This document shows positions 7,988 through 17,683 of a stretch of DNA of 64,000 nucleotides, in pieces; positions within the stretch are counted from its first letter, which is position 1, and each line of letters begins with the position of its first letter. The stretch is taken from positions 496,001 through 560,000 of the forward strand of contig NZ_JAEHHL010000001.1 of NCBI RefSeq assembly GCF_016623495.1, read 5' to 3'. Below the pieces are notes generated by a model, which saw only the letters and a program-made list of their open reading frames with translations, did not search any database and was not told the origin of the DNA. This DNA comes from Thermohalobaculum xanthum (lineage in GTDB: Bacteria > Pseudomonadota > Alphaproteobacteria > Rhodobacterales > Rhodobacteraceae). The position numbers were made by a program, and so were the translations under genes.

Positions 7988-10984
7988 TCAGCCGAGTTCG
8001 GCCAGCCGCGCCAGAGCGGATTGTAGCCGCGCCACCTCGGCCTCGGCCGCGCCAAGACGCTCGCGGTTCTCCTCGACGACGTCCTCGGGCGCATTGGCGA
8101 GAAACTTCTCGTTGCCAAGCTTCGCGCGAAGCCCGCCGATTTCCTTTCCGGCCTTGTCGAGCGCCTTGCCTAGGCGCGCCTTCTCGACGGCCACGTCGAT
8201 CACGCCGGCAAGCGCCAGGTTCACGGCGCAGTCCTCGAGCACGAGGGTCACCGATCCCTTGTCGGCGGCGTCGGCCACGGCGATCTCGCCAAGCCGGGCA
8301 AGGCGCTTGATGAGGGCCGAGTTGCGCAGGAGGCGCTCGCCCGTGGCAGCGTTGTGCCCGGTCATCACCATGTCGATCTCGGCCGACGGCGGCACGTTCA
8401 TCTCGGCCCGGACCGAGCGGATGCCCTCGATGACGCGGACGACCCAGCCAAGCTCGGCGTCCGCCTCGGCATCCGCGAGGCTTTCCGGCAGGTCGGGCCA
8501 GTCGGTGTGGACCAGCAATTTCTCGCGCGGCGCGATCTGGCCCCAAAGCTCCTCGGTCACGAAGGGCATGACCGGGTGGAGCAGGATCAGGCAGTGGTCG
8601 AGCGCCCAGGCCATGGTCGCCCGCGTCTCGTCCTTGGCCGGGCCGTCGGGGCCGTTCAGCAGCGGCTTGGTCAGCTCGAGGTACCAGTCGCAGAAGACGC
8701 CCCAGACATGGCTGTAGAGCCCGTTCGCCGCGTCGTTGAAGCGGTAGGAGGCCAGCGCCTCGTCGGTCGCGCGGGCGATCCGCATCGTCTCGCCCACGAT
8801 CCAGCGGTTGACCGGCTCCTTCACGCTGGCGGGGTCGAAGCCCGTGACAGGCTTGCAGCCGTTCATCTCGGCAAAGCGCGCCGCGTTCCAGATCTTGGTC
8901 GAGAAGTTGCGATAGCCCTCGACGCGGGAGACCGCGAGCTTGATGTCCCGCCCCATGGCCGCCATCGAGGTCAGGGTGAAGCGCACGGCATCCGCCCCGA
9001 ACTTCTCGATCAGGTCGAGAGGGTCGATGACGTTGCCGAGCGACTTCGACATCTTCTTGCCCTTCTCGTCGCGGACGAGAGCGTGGACATAGACGGTGTG
9101 GAACGGCACCTCCTTCATGGCGAAGAGGCCGAACATCATCATCCGGGCCACCCAGAAAAAGATGATGTCGAAGCCGGTGACGAGGACATCGGTCTTGTAA
9201 TAGCGCGCGAGTTCCGGCGTCTTCTCGGGCCAGCCGAGGGTCGAGAACGGCCAGAGGGCGGAGGAGAACCAGGTGTCGAGGACATCGGGATCGCGAAATA
9301 TCGGAATATCCTCACCGTCCGTGTCGTCGAAGTTTACGGCTTGATCTAGTGTATCCACCACTTGGATTTCGGCACCCCCATAGGCTTCATAGTACTCCTT
9401 AGCCAACTGAATAGCGGTTTCCTGATTTGGAGCACAGAAGGGGACCAAATTGCCCGGGCTGTAATCGGCCAAATATTGCGCGCGATGGCCCCATAGTCCG
9501 GCACCAGTCTCTTTGATCAATTTTGGCGTCGGCCCATACCAAACCGGAATCCGGTGCCCCCACCAGAGTTGGCGCGAGATGCACCAGGGCTCGATGTTCT
9601 CGAGCCACTGGAAATAGGTCTTCTCCCATGCCTTCGGGGCAAAGACGGTGCTCCCGTCGCGGACGGCCTCCAGCGCAGGCTCGGCCAGGGCCTTGGCGTC
9701 GACAAACCACTGGTCGGTCAGCATCGGCTCGATCACGACTTTCGAGCGATCGCCGAAGGGCTGGGTGATCTTCTTCTTCTCGACAAGGGGGATGGCGTTC
9801 CCCTCCTCGTCGACCGTCATCACCGCGAGCCCCTCGGCCGTGATCTGTTCGATCACGCGCTTGCGCGCCTCGTAGCGGTCGAGGCCGCGCAGATCGTCGG
9901 GCACCAGGTTGATCGCGTCGATCTCGTTCTCCGAGAGGTCCGCGACCTCACCCCTTGCGATCCTGAGCGCGATGGCCGCTGCCTCGGCATAGGGCGCGCC
10001 GTCCGTGCGCATCTGCGCCTTGGTGTCCATCAGGCGGTAGCAGGGGATATTGCCCCGCTTGGCCACGCCATAGTCGTTGAAGTCATGCGCGCCCGTGATC
10101 TTCACCGCGCCCGAGCCAAAGTTCGGGTCGGGGTATTCGTCGGTGATGATCGGGATCAGGCGTCGGTGCTCCTTGGGTCCGACCGGGATCTCGCAGAGCT
10201 TGCCGACGATCGGCGCATAACGCTGGTCCGAGGGGTGAACCGCGACCGCACCATCGCCCAGCATCGTCTCGGGCCGCGTCGTGGCGATCGAGATGTAGTC
10301 GCGGGTCTCGCGCAGGATGACGTTTCCGTCCTCGTCCTTCTCGACGTATTCGTAGGTCTCTCCACCGGCCAACGGGTACTTGAAGTGCCACATGTGGCCG
10401 TCGACCTCGATGTTCTCGACCTCGAGGTCCGAGATTGCGGTCTCGAAATGCGGATCCCAGTTGACCAGCCGCTTGCCGCGATAGATGAGGCCCTGGTTAT
10501 AGAGCGCGACGAAGACCTCGAGCACGGCCGCCGACAGCCCCTCGTCCATGGTGAAGCGGTTGCGCGACCAGTCGCAGGAGGCGCCGAGGCGCTTGAGCTG
10601 GTTGACGATCGTGCCGCCGGATTTCTCCTTCCACTCCCACACCTTCTCGACAAAGGCCTCGCGGCCCATCTCGCGGCGCGAGGGCTGCTGCTCGGCGGCA
10701 AGCTGGCGCTCGACCACCATCTGCGTCGCGATGCCGGCATGGTCCTGCCCCGGCTGCCACAGCGTGTCGAAGCCGCGCATCCGGTGCCAGCGGATCAGGA
10801 TGTCCTGTAGCGTGTTGTTGAGTGCGTGCCCCATGTGGAGCGAGCCGGTGACGTTCGGCGGCGGGATGACGATGCAGAAGGTCTCGGGCCGCGAGGCGTT
10901 CGCCCCGGCACGGAAGGCGCCGGCCTCCTCCCACTTCGCATAAATCCTGCCCTCGGCCTCGGCCGCGTCGAAGGTCTTGTCCAT
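7988..10984 (-). CDS. valS: Valyl-tRNA synthetase
   Basis: This 998-residue class I synthetase charges tRNA-Val. The HIGH box is seen as SLHMGHALN near residue 50 and the KMSKS box as KKMSKSLGN near 643. CP1 editing-domain motifs and the C-terminal coiled-coil arm (about 930-998) are present. Length is above the usual ~950 because about 80 residues lie between HRIPVWYGP (near 478) and DVLDTWFSS (near 568), where related enzymes have about 45 by my recollection. Local GC there is 48-53% in two 60-base lines, against 70% in a nearby line. It is downstream of the PopZ-like gene, as in other alphaproteobacteria. Confidence 0.97.
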   Translation of the reverse strand: MDKTFDAAEAEGRIYAKWEEAGAFRAGANASRPETFCIVIPPPNVTGSLHMGHALNNTLQDILIRWHRMRGFDTLWQPGQDHAGIATQMVVERQLAAEQQPSRREMGREAFVEKVWEWKEKSGGTIVNQLKRLGASCDWSRNRFTMDEGLSAAVLEVFVALYNQGLIYRGKRLVNWDPHFETAISDLEVENIEVDGHMWHFKYPLAGGETYEYVEKDEDGNVILRETRDYISIATTRPETMLGDGAVAVHPSDQRYAPIVGKLCEIPVGPKEHRRLIPIITDEYPDPNFGSGAVKITGAHDFNDYGVAKRGNIPCYRLMDTKAQMRTDGAPYAEAAAIALRIARGEVADLSENEIDAINLVPDDLRGLDRYEARKRVIEQITAEGLAVMTVDEEGNAIPLVEKKKITQPFGDRSKVVIEPMLTDQWFVDAKALAEPALEAVRDGSTVFAPKAWEKTYFQWLENIEPWCISRQLWWGHRIPVWYGPTPKLIKETGAGLWGHRAQYLADYSPGNLVPFCAPNQETAIQLAKEYYEAYGGAEIQVVDTLDQAVNFDDTDGEDIPIFRDPDVLDTWFSSALWPFSTLGWPEKTPELARYYKTDVLVTGFDIIFFWVARMMMFGLFAMKEVPFHTVYVHALVRDEKGKKMSKSLGNVIDPLDLIEKFGADAVRFTLTSMAAMGRDIKLAVSRVEGYRNFSTKIWNAARFAEMNGCKPVTGFDPASVKEPVNRWIVGETMRIARATDEALASYRFNDAANGLYSHVWGVFCDWYLELTKPLLNGPDGPAKDETRATMAWALDHCLILLHPVMPFVTEELWGQIAPREKLLVHTDWPDLPESLADAEADAELGWVVRVIEGIRSVRAEMNVPPSAEIDMVMTGHNAATGERLLRNSALIKRLARLGEIAVADAADKGSVTLVLEDCAVNLALAGVIDVAVEKARLGKALDKAGKEIGGLRAKLGNEKFLANAPEDVVEENRERLGAAEAEVARLQSALARLAELG

Positions 10985-11056
10985 CGCACCCGTCTCTCAA
11001 GCGTCGTTTGGGAGGTGTCTCTTAACGCGAGCACGGGGCGAGGGAAAGGGGCGCGG

Positions 11057-11073
11057 CGGCCGCAATGCGGCCG
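11057..11073. repeat. Short GC hairpin between the popZ-like gene and valS
   Basis: CGGCCGC pairs with GCGGCCG around a 3-base AAT/ATT loop. It lies between two genes on the minus strand. It may attenuate transcription from the popZ-like gene into valS, but it lacks a T-tract. Confidence 0.4.
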
Positions 11074-11098
11074 TCCGTCAATACACGATGGCCGGGGC

Positions 11099-12166
11099 TC
11101 AGAGGCCGCGGCGGGCCAGCATCCGCTCGACTTCCTCGCGGATCATGCGCTGGACGTTGCGGCTGATGTTGTTGCCGATCTCGCCTTCGACCAGTTCCTC
11201 GCGGATCACGCGTCTGATCGTTTCTTCGAGCGCTGCTTCCTCGTCGACCGGCGGCGTCTCGCCCGCGACGGCGGGAAGGGTCATTGCGGCGGGCTCGGCG
11301 CTGGGTGCGTCCGCGGCCGCCGTCTCCTCGGACCAGTCGGGCGGGGTCAGCGGCCGCTCGTCGCTTTCGTCGGCGTCATCGCTCTCGGAGGCAACCGCCA
11401 CGCCCTTGTCGTCCTCGGCCTCGTCGCCTTCCGCAAAGGCGGCATCGGCATCTTCGGCAAGCTTGTCTTCGGCGGCCTCGTCGGATGCCACCTCTTCACT
11501 GGAGGCGTCGGTGTCCTCGGGGCGCGCCTCGCGAGGCTCGTCCTGTGCCGCATCCTCGTCCTCGGACGACTGGTCTTCGGCATCATCGCCTTTGGTGTCA
11601 GGCGCATCTTCCTCGCGAGCTTCCAGGTCGGCCGCCATCTCCTCGGCATCGTCGTCACCGACCTTCAGGGACGCCGCATCGATATCGAGATCAACCTCGT
11701 CGTCGCTCAGTTCCACCGACTCGACATCGTCGAGCTCGACCATGGTGCTTTCGAAGGCCGCCTTACGAGACGAGAGAGGCATCCCGAAGGTCTCGTCGGA
11801 GCCACCTTCATCGCCCCCCTCGGCAAGCTCGACCGGATCGACCTCATCGATCATGTCGAGATCCGCGGACTCCCCCACGGAAGCGTCCGATGCTTCGGGC
11901 GCCTTCCCGGCTTCACCCGACGCAGCGCCATCCTCGGTCAGGGTCAGCGCCTCGACTTCGTCGGTAAGGGTGAGCGGCTCGACCTCGTCCGTCAGGCTCA
12001 GCGGCTCGGCGTCGTCGGCCTGCCTGGGCGCATAGCTTCCCCGGGCAGGCTTGGTGGCTGTCGCCACGTTGCCGGAATCCTCGCTCTCGTCCCTGCCGGA
12101 CGACATGATCCTGCGCAACGACGTAAGGACGTCATCCATCGAACGGCGGTGCTCGTTGTCGCTCAT
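11099..12166 (-). CDS. PopZ-like acidic polar-organising protein (DUF2497-like)
   Basis: This 355-residue protein has the three-part plan of PopZ. A short N-terminal helix (RRSMDDVLTSLRRIMSS, about 7-23) resembles the PopZ motif that binds client proteins. A very long Asp/Glu-rich, low-complexity linker spans about 25-305. A C-terminal helical oligomerisation region (EETIRRVIREELVEG onwards, about 310-355) ends the protein. The gene order pcm-tolC-this-valS matches the popZ neighbourhood I recall from other alphaproteobacteria. PopZ forms a polar condensate that tethers the chromosome origin. The linker is unusually long compared with Caulobacter PopZ (about 177 residues in total). Orthology is inferred from plan and synteny. 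Confidence 0.65.
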   Translation of the reverse strand: MSDNEHRRSMDDVLTSLRRIMSSGRDESEDSGNVATATKPARGSYAPRQADDAEPLSLTDEVEPLTLTDEVEALTLTEDGAASGEAGKAPEASDASVGESADLDMIDEVDPVELAEGGDEGGSDETFGMPLSSRKAAFESTMVELDDVESVELSDDEVDLDIDAASLKVGDDDAEEMAADLEAREEDAPDTKGDDAEDQSSEDEDAAQDEPREARPEDTDASSEEVASDEAAEDKLAEDADAAFAEGDEAEDDKGVAVASESDDADESDERPLTPPDWSEETAAADAPSAEPAAMTLPAVAGETPPVDEEAALEETIRRVIREELVEGEIGNNISRNVQRMIREEVERMLARRGL

Positions 12167-12266
12167 GCTTTCCCCTGCTCGCGGCCTGCCTCAGAAGATC
12201 CGGCGTTGACTGCCAGAGCGCCGGTGTACCGGCGTCATCCTGCTTACCCGTCGGCGCGGTCGCGGC

Positions 12267-13700
12267 TCAGGGATGCAGCTTGTATTGCCAGACTGTATCA
12301 TCGGTCCGGTCGTATCCAAAATATCGATTGCGGACGGTCTGGTAGTAACTCTCGGTTTCGGGCTCGGTGGTCTTGAGCCCGAGGTGTTCGACGGTCAGCT
12401 TACCCATCGCGGCAAGCAACTGGTACGTCGCCACCGCCTCGTCGCGTTCGACAGCCACCAGGCGGACCCGAGCGTCGAGATACTCCTGCTCGGCGTCGAG
12501 CACGTCCAGCGTGGTCCGCGCACCGACCTTCGCTTCTTCCTGCACGCCCTCGAATGCCAGCTTTGCCGCGGCGATCTCGAGCTTGCTGTTCTGGATCGAG
12601 GCGCGCGCGACCTGAAGATCGGCCCACGAGACGCCCACGTTCTGAACCGCGAACCGTTCCGACGCCGTGATGTCGGCAACGGCGCGCTCGACATTCGCCT
12701 GCGCCTCGCGAACGTTCGAATAGTTGAACCCGCCCGAGTAGAACGGAACCGTGACCACGACGCCCGCCGAGGCTCCGGTCCTGTCGTTCTGGATCGACGA
12801 GTCGATATTCTCGACCTGGGCCGCCGACGCGACCAGCGAAACCTGCGGCAGCAGCGCCCCGATTGCGGCCCTGACGTCCGAGCCTGTCGCGTCGCGCTCG
12901 ATCCGGGCGGCCAGGAGCTGCGGATCGTTCACGAGAGAGATGCCCACCGCGTCTGCAAGGTTCTCGGGCACCTTGGGCAAGGGCGGCGGCGGGGCGAGAT
13001 CAACCGCCGGCGCGCCGACGATGCGCAGATACGCCTCGCGCGAGGCCGCCAGCGACCCGCGTGCAGCGGCAAGCTGCGACTGCGATGCGGCGAGACGCGC
13101 GCGCGCCTGCTCGACATCGGTGCGGGTCACCTCACCCACTTCGAAGCGCTCGTTCGCGGCGCGAAGCTGTTCGGTCAGCACGCGAATGTTGTTGATGCCG
13201 AGATCGACGAACGCAATGTCGCGGCGCACGTTGAAGAACGCCGTCGCCGCCTCGAGCAGAACCTGCTGCTCGGTCGCGATCAGCAGGGCTTCCTGCCCGC
13301 TGATGCGTTTCTCGGCCGCTTCGGTCGAGTTCTCGACCTGGCCGCCCGTGTAGATCGGCTGCACAACGTCGAGCGAAAGGACGAGCGGGAAGTAGCTGTC
13401 GTTCGCGCCGTCGAACACGTCACGCTGGAACTCGAAGCTTCCTGTCCCCGTCACGTTCACGCGACCGAATGAGCGCGCCTGAACCGCCAACTCCGACGAT
13501 ACCTTCACGTTGGCGCGCTGAGCCGCAATGTCCGGGTTCGACGTGTAGGCGCTGACAAGCGTATCGGAAAGCGTCTGCGCCTCGGCCCCGCCCGCACATG
13601 CAAGGGCCACGCTCGCCAGCAGCAGCCCGATCAGGTGACGCCGGGCCCGCACGGCATGAATACTCGTTTCAAGGCTCGACACGGTCGCCCCCGCTCCCAT
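12267..13700 (-). CDS. tolC: TolC-family outer membrane channel protein
   Basis: This 477-residue outer-membrane efflux protein forms trimeric channel-tunnels for type I secretion and drug efflux. A Sec signal is visible in the first ~41 residues (LIGLLLASVALACAGGAEA, cleavage after AEA). Two OEP repeats follow, rich in Ala/Glu/Gln helices (about 42-240 and 250-455). FYSGGFNYS near 325 is a typical strand turn. Length is normal. It has no adjacent membrane-fusion protein, as expected for a shared TolC. It lies between PIMT and the PopZ-like gene. Confidence 0.92.
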   Translation of the reverse strand: MGAGATVSSLETSIHAVRARRHLIGLLLASVALACAGGAEAQTLSDTLVSAYTSNPDIAAQRANVKVSSELAVQARSFGRVNVTGTGSFEFQRDVFDGANDSYFPLVLSLDVVQPIYTGGQVENSTEAAEKRISGQEALLIATEQQVLLEAATAFFNVRRDIAFVDLGINNIRVLTEQLRAANERFEVGEVTRTDVEQARARLAASQSQLAAARGSLAASREAYLRIVGAPAVDLAPPPPLPKVPENLADAVGISLVNDPQLLAARIERDATGSDVRAAIGALLPQVSLVASAAQVENIDSSIQNDRTGASAGVVVTVPFYSGGFNYSNVREAQANVERAVADITASERFAVQNVGVSWADLQVARASIQNSKLEIAAAKLAFEGVQEEAKVGARTTLDVLDAEQEYLDARVRLVAVERDEAVATYQLLAAMGKLTVEHLGLKTTEPETESYYQTVRNRYFGYDRTDDTVWQYKLHP

Positions 13701-13766
13701 AACCGCCTCTTATGTTACGCCCCCACCGGGCACCACTCACGACACCCGGTGAAGCAGGCGAGCGCT

Positions 13767-14420
13767 TCAGAAGGCGAAACTTGCCTTGCGCTCGAATCCA
13801 GGCAGTACCGGGGCCGTCGCATCGAAAACATACCGTTCCGACAGCGCATTGCCAGCACGAGTTATCACGCGACACTGTCCCGCGGCACCATTCGTGAAGA
13901 CCGCGACCAATCGGCCACCATCCTTGAGCTGATCGAGCAGCGCCTGCGGCAATTCTGACACACCTCCATTGATGAAGATGGCGTCGTAGGGGCCGTGCGC
14001 CGGATCGCCCGCCGTCGGGTCGCCCTGCACGGCGGCGGCGTTCATCACCTCCAGTTGATCGAGCAAGCCCTGCGCCGTGGCGGCAAGCTGCGCGTCGGGC
14101 TCGACGGCCACCACCGCCTCGGCCAGCCGGGCGAGCACCGCGGTCGAGTAGCCGGTGCCGGGCGCAAGGTCGAGCACGAGATCCTTCGGCCCGATCTCGG
14201 CGGCCTCGAGCATCTTGGCGAAGACGCGCGCCGTCATCAACATGCGGCCGGGCATCAGCGGGATCTCGGTCTCCGCATATGCGATCTCGCGCTTCGCGCG
14301 CGGCACGAAGATCTCGCGCGGCGCCCAGAGCATCGCCTCGATGATCGGGTAGCGGGTCACGTCGGAAGGCCGTACCTGGCAATCGACCATCGCCCTGCGC
14401 GCGTCCGCGAAGTCAGTCAT
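13767..14420 (-). CDS. pcm: Protein-L-isoaspartate O-methyltransferase
   Basis: This 217-residue SAM-dependent methyltransferase repairs isoaspartyl residues in damaged proteins. The start at 14420 gives MTDFADARRAMVDCQVRP, typical of the alphaproteobacterial branch. The SAM motif I is LDLAPGTGYSTAVLA (about 81-95) and the acidic post-I residue lies in AVVAVEPDA. The final region FERKASFAF is a usual PIMT end. The open frame upstream of 14420 runs through the tRNA region and is not coding. It is the first gene of the pcm-tolC-popZ-like run. Confidence 0.88.
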   Translation of the reverse strand: MTDFADARRAMVDCQVRPSDVTRYPIIEAMLWAPREIFVPRAKREIAYAETEIPLMPGRMLMTARVFAKMLEAAEIGPKDLVLDLAPGTGYSTAVLARLAEAVVAVEPDAQLAATAQGLLDQLEVMNAAAVQGDPTAGDPAHGPYDAIFINGGVSELPQALLDQLKDGGRLVAVFTNGAAGQCRVITRAGNALSERYVFDATAPVLPGFERKASFAF

Positions 14421-14590
14421 CTCGTGATCCCGACTGTTGTTTGCCCGTTGTCCGGATCCATGTGCCACATCGCCTGAGGCTTCGCAACCGAGGGCAACGC
14501 GTCGCGGGGTCGCGCGGCCCTTGCGTTCAATTGCGCGGTTGTCTATGGATCGCATCGCACCGGCCGGCAACCGCCGTCGGACCGGCTTCT

Positions 14591-14664
14591 GGCGACGTGG
14601 CGGAGTGGTTACGCAGCGGACTGCAAATCCGTGTACGCCGGTTCGATTCCGGCCGTCGCCTCCA
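14591..14664 (+). tRNA. tRNA-Cys (GCA anticodon)
   Basis: This is a 74-base cloverleaf including the encoded CCA. The acceptor stem GGCGACG pairs with CGTCGCC. The D-arm, the anticodon loop with GCA, and GGTTCGATTCC in the T-arm are all present. The discriminator base is T, as in bacterial cysteine tRNAs. Confidence 0.96.
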
Positions 14665-14957
14665 ACCCCGATTTCTGATTTCCCAGGCTGCTTCGAAGCC
14701 CTCGCTGGCCCGGGCCTCGTGGCACCTCCGCCTATTGCCCGTTTCGGAAGAATTCCCGGGGACCGGCGGGCCATCACTCAGAATTGAAAAGGCGGGTGTC
14801 GGAGATGCGACAGAATATGTCGCTCAGACACCGCCGCGCGACCGCGGAATTCCACGAATACTCAGGCAGGCTCGGAAGATGAGGCTTGGCTGCCACTGGC
14901 ATCGCGTGCTTAGCTGCCGGCAGACCCGAAAACGAAGCAACAGGGTTGGGAGATACC
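14665..14957 (+). promoter_or_regulatory. Leader region of the peptide ABC operon with a two-part stem-loop
   Basis: No convincing gene lies here. The main structure is at 14791-14835. An outer stem pairs GGCGGGTGTC with GACACCGCC, with one bulged G. An inner perfect 6-bp hairpin GCGACA/TGTCGC has a GAATA loop. It ends about 120 bases before the substrate-binding protein start. A GGGAG ribosome site at 14947-14952 sets the start codon. I see no known riboswitch class. The structure could be a cis-regulatory leader or the end of an unseen transcript. Confidence 0.45.
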
Positions 14958-16607
14958 ATGACCAAGATGATGATGACGGACCGCAGCCTGCACCCGATGG
15001 CCGAGGGTGTCGCGGCGCAGTTCCGTGACGGCAAGCTCAACCGTCGCGAGTATCTTGCGACGATGGCCGGCCTGGGCGTGACGATGGCCGGCGCCGCGAC
15101 GCTGGGTGGCTTCACCCTGCCCGGCGCGGCCCATGCACAGGAGGCCGTCAAGAAGGGCGGCACCCTGCGCGTCGGCATGCTGGTGAAAGCCTTCAAGGAT
15201 CCGCGCTCGTTCGACTGGTCCGAGCTCGGCAACGTCGCCCGCCAGTGCAACGACTACCTCGTGCGCTGGAACCGCGACTTCACGTTCTCGGGCCGCATTC
15301 TCGAGAGCTGGGAAATCTCGGACGACGCCAAGACCTACACGCTGAACGTCCGCAAGGGTCTCAAGTGGTCGAACGGCGACGAGTTGAACGCCGACGACGT
15401 CATTCACAACATCACGCGCTGGTGCGATGCGGCGGCCGAGGGCAACTCGATGGCTGCCCGCATGGGCCCGCTGGTCGACCCCGAGACCAAGCAGCTGCGC
15501 GAGGGCGGCGTCGAGCGTGTCGACGATCACACCATCAAGCTCAATCTGGCGACGCCGGACATCTCGCTCATCGTCGGGGCCGCCGATTACCCCGCGCTGG
15601 TGATGCATCGCAGCTATGAAGGTTCGACCGACCCGATGGAGGCGCTGGCCATCCACCTCGGCCCCTGCAAGCTGGTCGAGTACGAGACCAGCGTGCGCGC
15701 CGTGGTCGAGCGCGACGACGACGCCCCCGGCGTCTCGGGCTACCATCTCGACCGGGTCGAGTTCATCGACCTCGGCACCGACCCCACCGCCGAGATCGCC
15801 GCGTTCGAGGCCGAGGAAATCGACACCAGCTACGAGACCAAGGCCGACAGCCTGGCGCAGGTCGAGTCGCTGGGGCTCCCGATCTCCGAGATTTCGACGG
15901 GCGCGACCATCGTCATCCGCATGAACGTTGCGAACCCGCCCTATGACGATCAGCGGGTCCGCCAGGGCATCCAGGCCTCGGTGGACAACGAGGTCGTGCT
16001 GCAGCTTGGCATGAACGGTGCCGGTTCGGTCGCCGCGAACCACCACGTCGGCCCGATGCATATCGAGTATGCAGATATCGGCCCGGCGGTCCGCGACGTC
16101 GAGAAAGCCAAGGCGCTGCTGAGCGAGGCGGGGCATCTCGAGACCGAGTTCGAGCTCATCTCGATCGACGACGACTGGCGGCGGAACACGACCGACGCGG
16201 TGGCCGCCCAGATGCGCGACGCCGGGCTGAAGGTGAAGCGGACGGTCATTCCGGGTTCGACCTTCTGGAACGACTGGACGAAGTATCCCTTCTCCTCGAC
16301 GAACTGGAACCCGCGTCCGCTGGGCGTGCAGGTGCTGAACCTCGCCTACAAGTCCGGCGCGGCCTGGAACGAGTCCGCCTATTCCAGCGAGGAGTTCGAC
16401 ACCCTCATCGAACAGGCGCTTGCGACGCCCGATGTCGAGGCGCGCCGCGAGATCATGGCGAAGCTCGAAGAGAACCTGCGCAACAGTGGGGTCATCATCC
16501 AGCCCTACTGGCGGAACGTCTATCGCGCCTACCGGGAAGGCGTGATGGGTGCCGACATGCACCAGGCCTTCGAGATGCATTTCGACCTCGTCTGGCTCGA
16601 CGACTGA
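14958..16607 (+). CDS. Dipeptide/oligopeptide-type ABC substrate-binding protein (SBP_bac_5)
   Basis: This 549-residue periplasmic receptor is for an ABC importer of the DppA/OppA/NikA family. The N-terminus carries a twin-arginine style signal ([13 protein letters not shown], then a hydrophobic core ending GAAHA, about 28-60), so it may be exported folded. The family landmark [18 protein letters not shown] and the hinge regions follow, and the protein ends LVWLDD. The ATG at 14958 is chosen for its GGGAG site. It is followed by a hairpin and then two permease genes and a fused ATPase. Ligand specificity cannot be read from sequence. Confidence 0.92.
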   Translation: MTKMMMTDRSLHPMAEGVAAQFRDGKLNRREYLATMAGLGVTMAGAATLGGFTLPGAAHAQEAVKKGGTLRVGMLVKAFKDPRSFDWSELGNVARQCNDYLVRWNRDFTFSGRILESWEISDDAKTYTLNVRKGLKWSNGDELNADDVIHNITRWCDAAAEGNSMAARMGPLVDPETKQLREGGVERVDDHTIKLNLATPDISLIVGAADYPALVMHRSYEGSTDPMEALAIHLGPCKLVEYETSVRAVVERDDDAPGVSGYHLDRVEFIDLGTDPTAEIAAFEAEEIDTSYETKADSLAQVESLGLPISEISTGATIVIRMNVANPPYDDQRVRQGIQASVDNEVVLQLGMNGAGSVAANHHVGPMHIEYADIGPAVRDVEKAKALLSEAGHLETEFELISIDDDWRRNTTDAVAAQMRDAGLKVKRTVIPGSTFWNDWTKYPFSSTNWNPRPLGVQVLNLAYKSGAAWNESAYSSEEFDTLIEQALATPDVEARREIMAKLEENLRNSGVIIQPYWRNVYRAYREGVMGADMHQAFEMHFDLVWLDD

Positions 16608-16618
16608 GCAAGGTCGTA

Positions 16619-16643
16619 CGGGGTGGCCGCACCGGCCACCCCG
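16619..16643 (+). terminator. Intra-operon attenuating hairpin after the substrate-binding protein gene
   Basis: A perfect 10-bp stem (CGGGGTGGCC with GGCCACCCCG) has a 5-base loop and lies 11 bases after the stop. Without a U-tract it would act as a partial terminator or 3' stabiliser. That would let the receptor be made in excess over the permeases, a common plan in such operons. Confidence 0.6.
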
Positions 16644-16726
16644 CTTGATGCCTGAGCCCGGCACCGCCCCGTCGAGGGCGCGTGACTAGCTGTCAGCACT
16701 TGCCGGGCCCGTTGAAAGGGCTACCG

Positions 16727-17662
16727 ATGCTGATGTTCATCCTTCGTCGGATCGGCACGATGCTGCTGACGATGCTGGCACTGACGTTCATCGTCTTCTA
16801 CCTCGTCACCCTGCCCGGCAACCTCGAGAAGCTCGCCAAGACCGAAGGCGAGATGCGCATGACCGATGCCGAGGTGCAAGCCTGGCTCGACAAGGAAGGC
16901 TTCAATCGGCCCTTCCTGGTCCAGTACGGCGAATGGATCGGCAACACGGTCAGGGGCGACATGGGCTGGAGCCGGGTGTTCCGCAAGCCAGTGTCGGAGG
17001 TCATCGGCGAGCGCCTGGGCTATACCGGCATCCTGATGTTCTGGGTGATGGCGGTCATGGTGCCCGGTGCCCTCATAATAGGCGTGCTGGCAGGCATGAA
17101 GGAGGGGTCAACGCTCGATCGGACACTTACGGTCGGCTCGGTCGCGTCGACTTCGGCGCCAGAATACGTCACGGGCATCGTCTTCACGGTCATCTTTGCG
17201 AGTGCCCTCGGCTGGTTCAAGGGCATCGCCTCGACGCGGTCGATCACGTTCGAGAACTTCACCTTGCCGGTGATGACGATGGCCATCTACGGCATGGGCT
17301 ACATCGCCCGCATGACACGCGCCTCGATGGCCGAAGTCATGACCTCGCAATACATCCGAACGGCCAGGCTCAAGGGATTGAGCTTCCGCTCGGTGGTGCT
17401 GAAGCACGCGCTCAGAAACGCGCTCATCGCACCGTTTACCGTCATCATGCTCCAGTTCCCCTGGCTGCTGACAGGTGTCGTCGTTGTCGAGACGATGTTC
17501 AACTACAAGGGGTTCGGCTTCGCGCTGGTCGAGGCGGCGGGCAACAACGACATCAACCTGCTGCTGGCGATCTCGTGGGTCGCCGTGATCGTCGTGCTGC
17601 TGACCCAGCTGATCTCGGACATCGGCTACGCCTATCTCAACCCGCGCATCCGCGTAAGCTGA
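16727..17662 (+). CDS. ABC transporter permease, DppB-like
   Basis: This 311-residue inner-membrane permease has about six helices. It opens MLMFILRRIGTMLLTMLALT, with the first helix right at the N-terminus as in DppB/OppB. The EAA loop that contacts the ATPase is at about 215-240 (YIRTARLKGLSFRSVVLKHA). The ATG at 16727 has a GAAAGGG site 6-12 bases upstream; an ATG-less upstream extension is not needed. It pairs with the next permease to form the channel. Confidence 0.93.
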   Translation: MLMFILRRIGTMLLTMLALTFIVFYLVTLPGNLEKLAKTEGEMRMTDAEVQAWLDKEGFNRPFLVQYGEWIGNTVRGDMGWSRVFRKPVSEVIGERLGYTGILMFWVMAVMVPGALIIGVLAGMKEGSTLDRTLTVGSVASTSAPEYVTGIVFTVIFASALGWFKGIASTRSITFENFTLPVMTMAIYGMGYIARMTRASMAEVMTSQYIRTARLKGLSFRSVVLKHALRNALIAPFTVIMLQFPWLLTGVVVVETMFNYKGFGFALVEAAGNNDINLLLAISWVAVIVVLLTQLISDIGYAYLNPRIRVS

Positions 17663-17683
17663 GCCAGGACGGGGGAAAACGAC

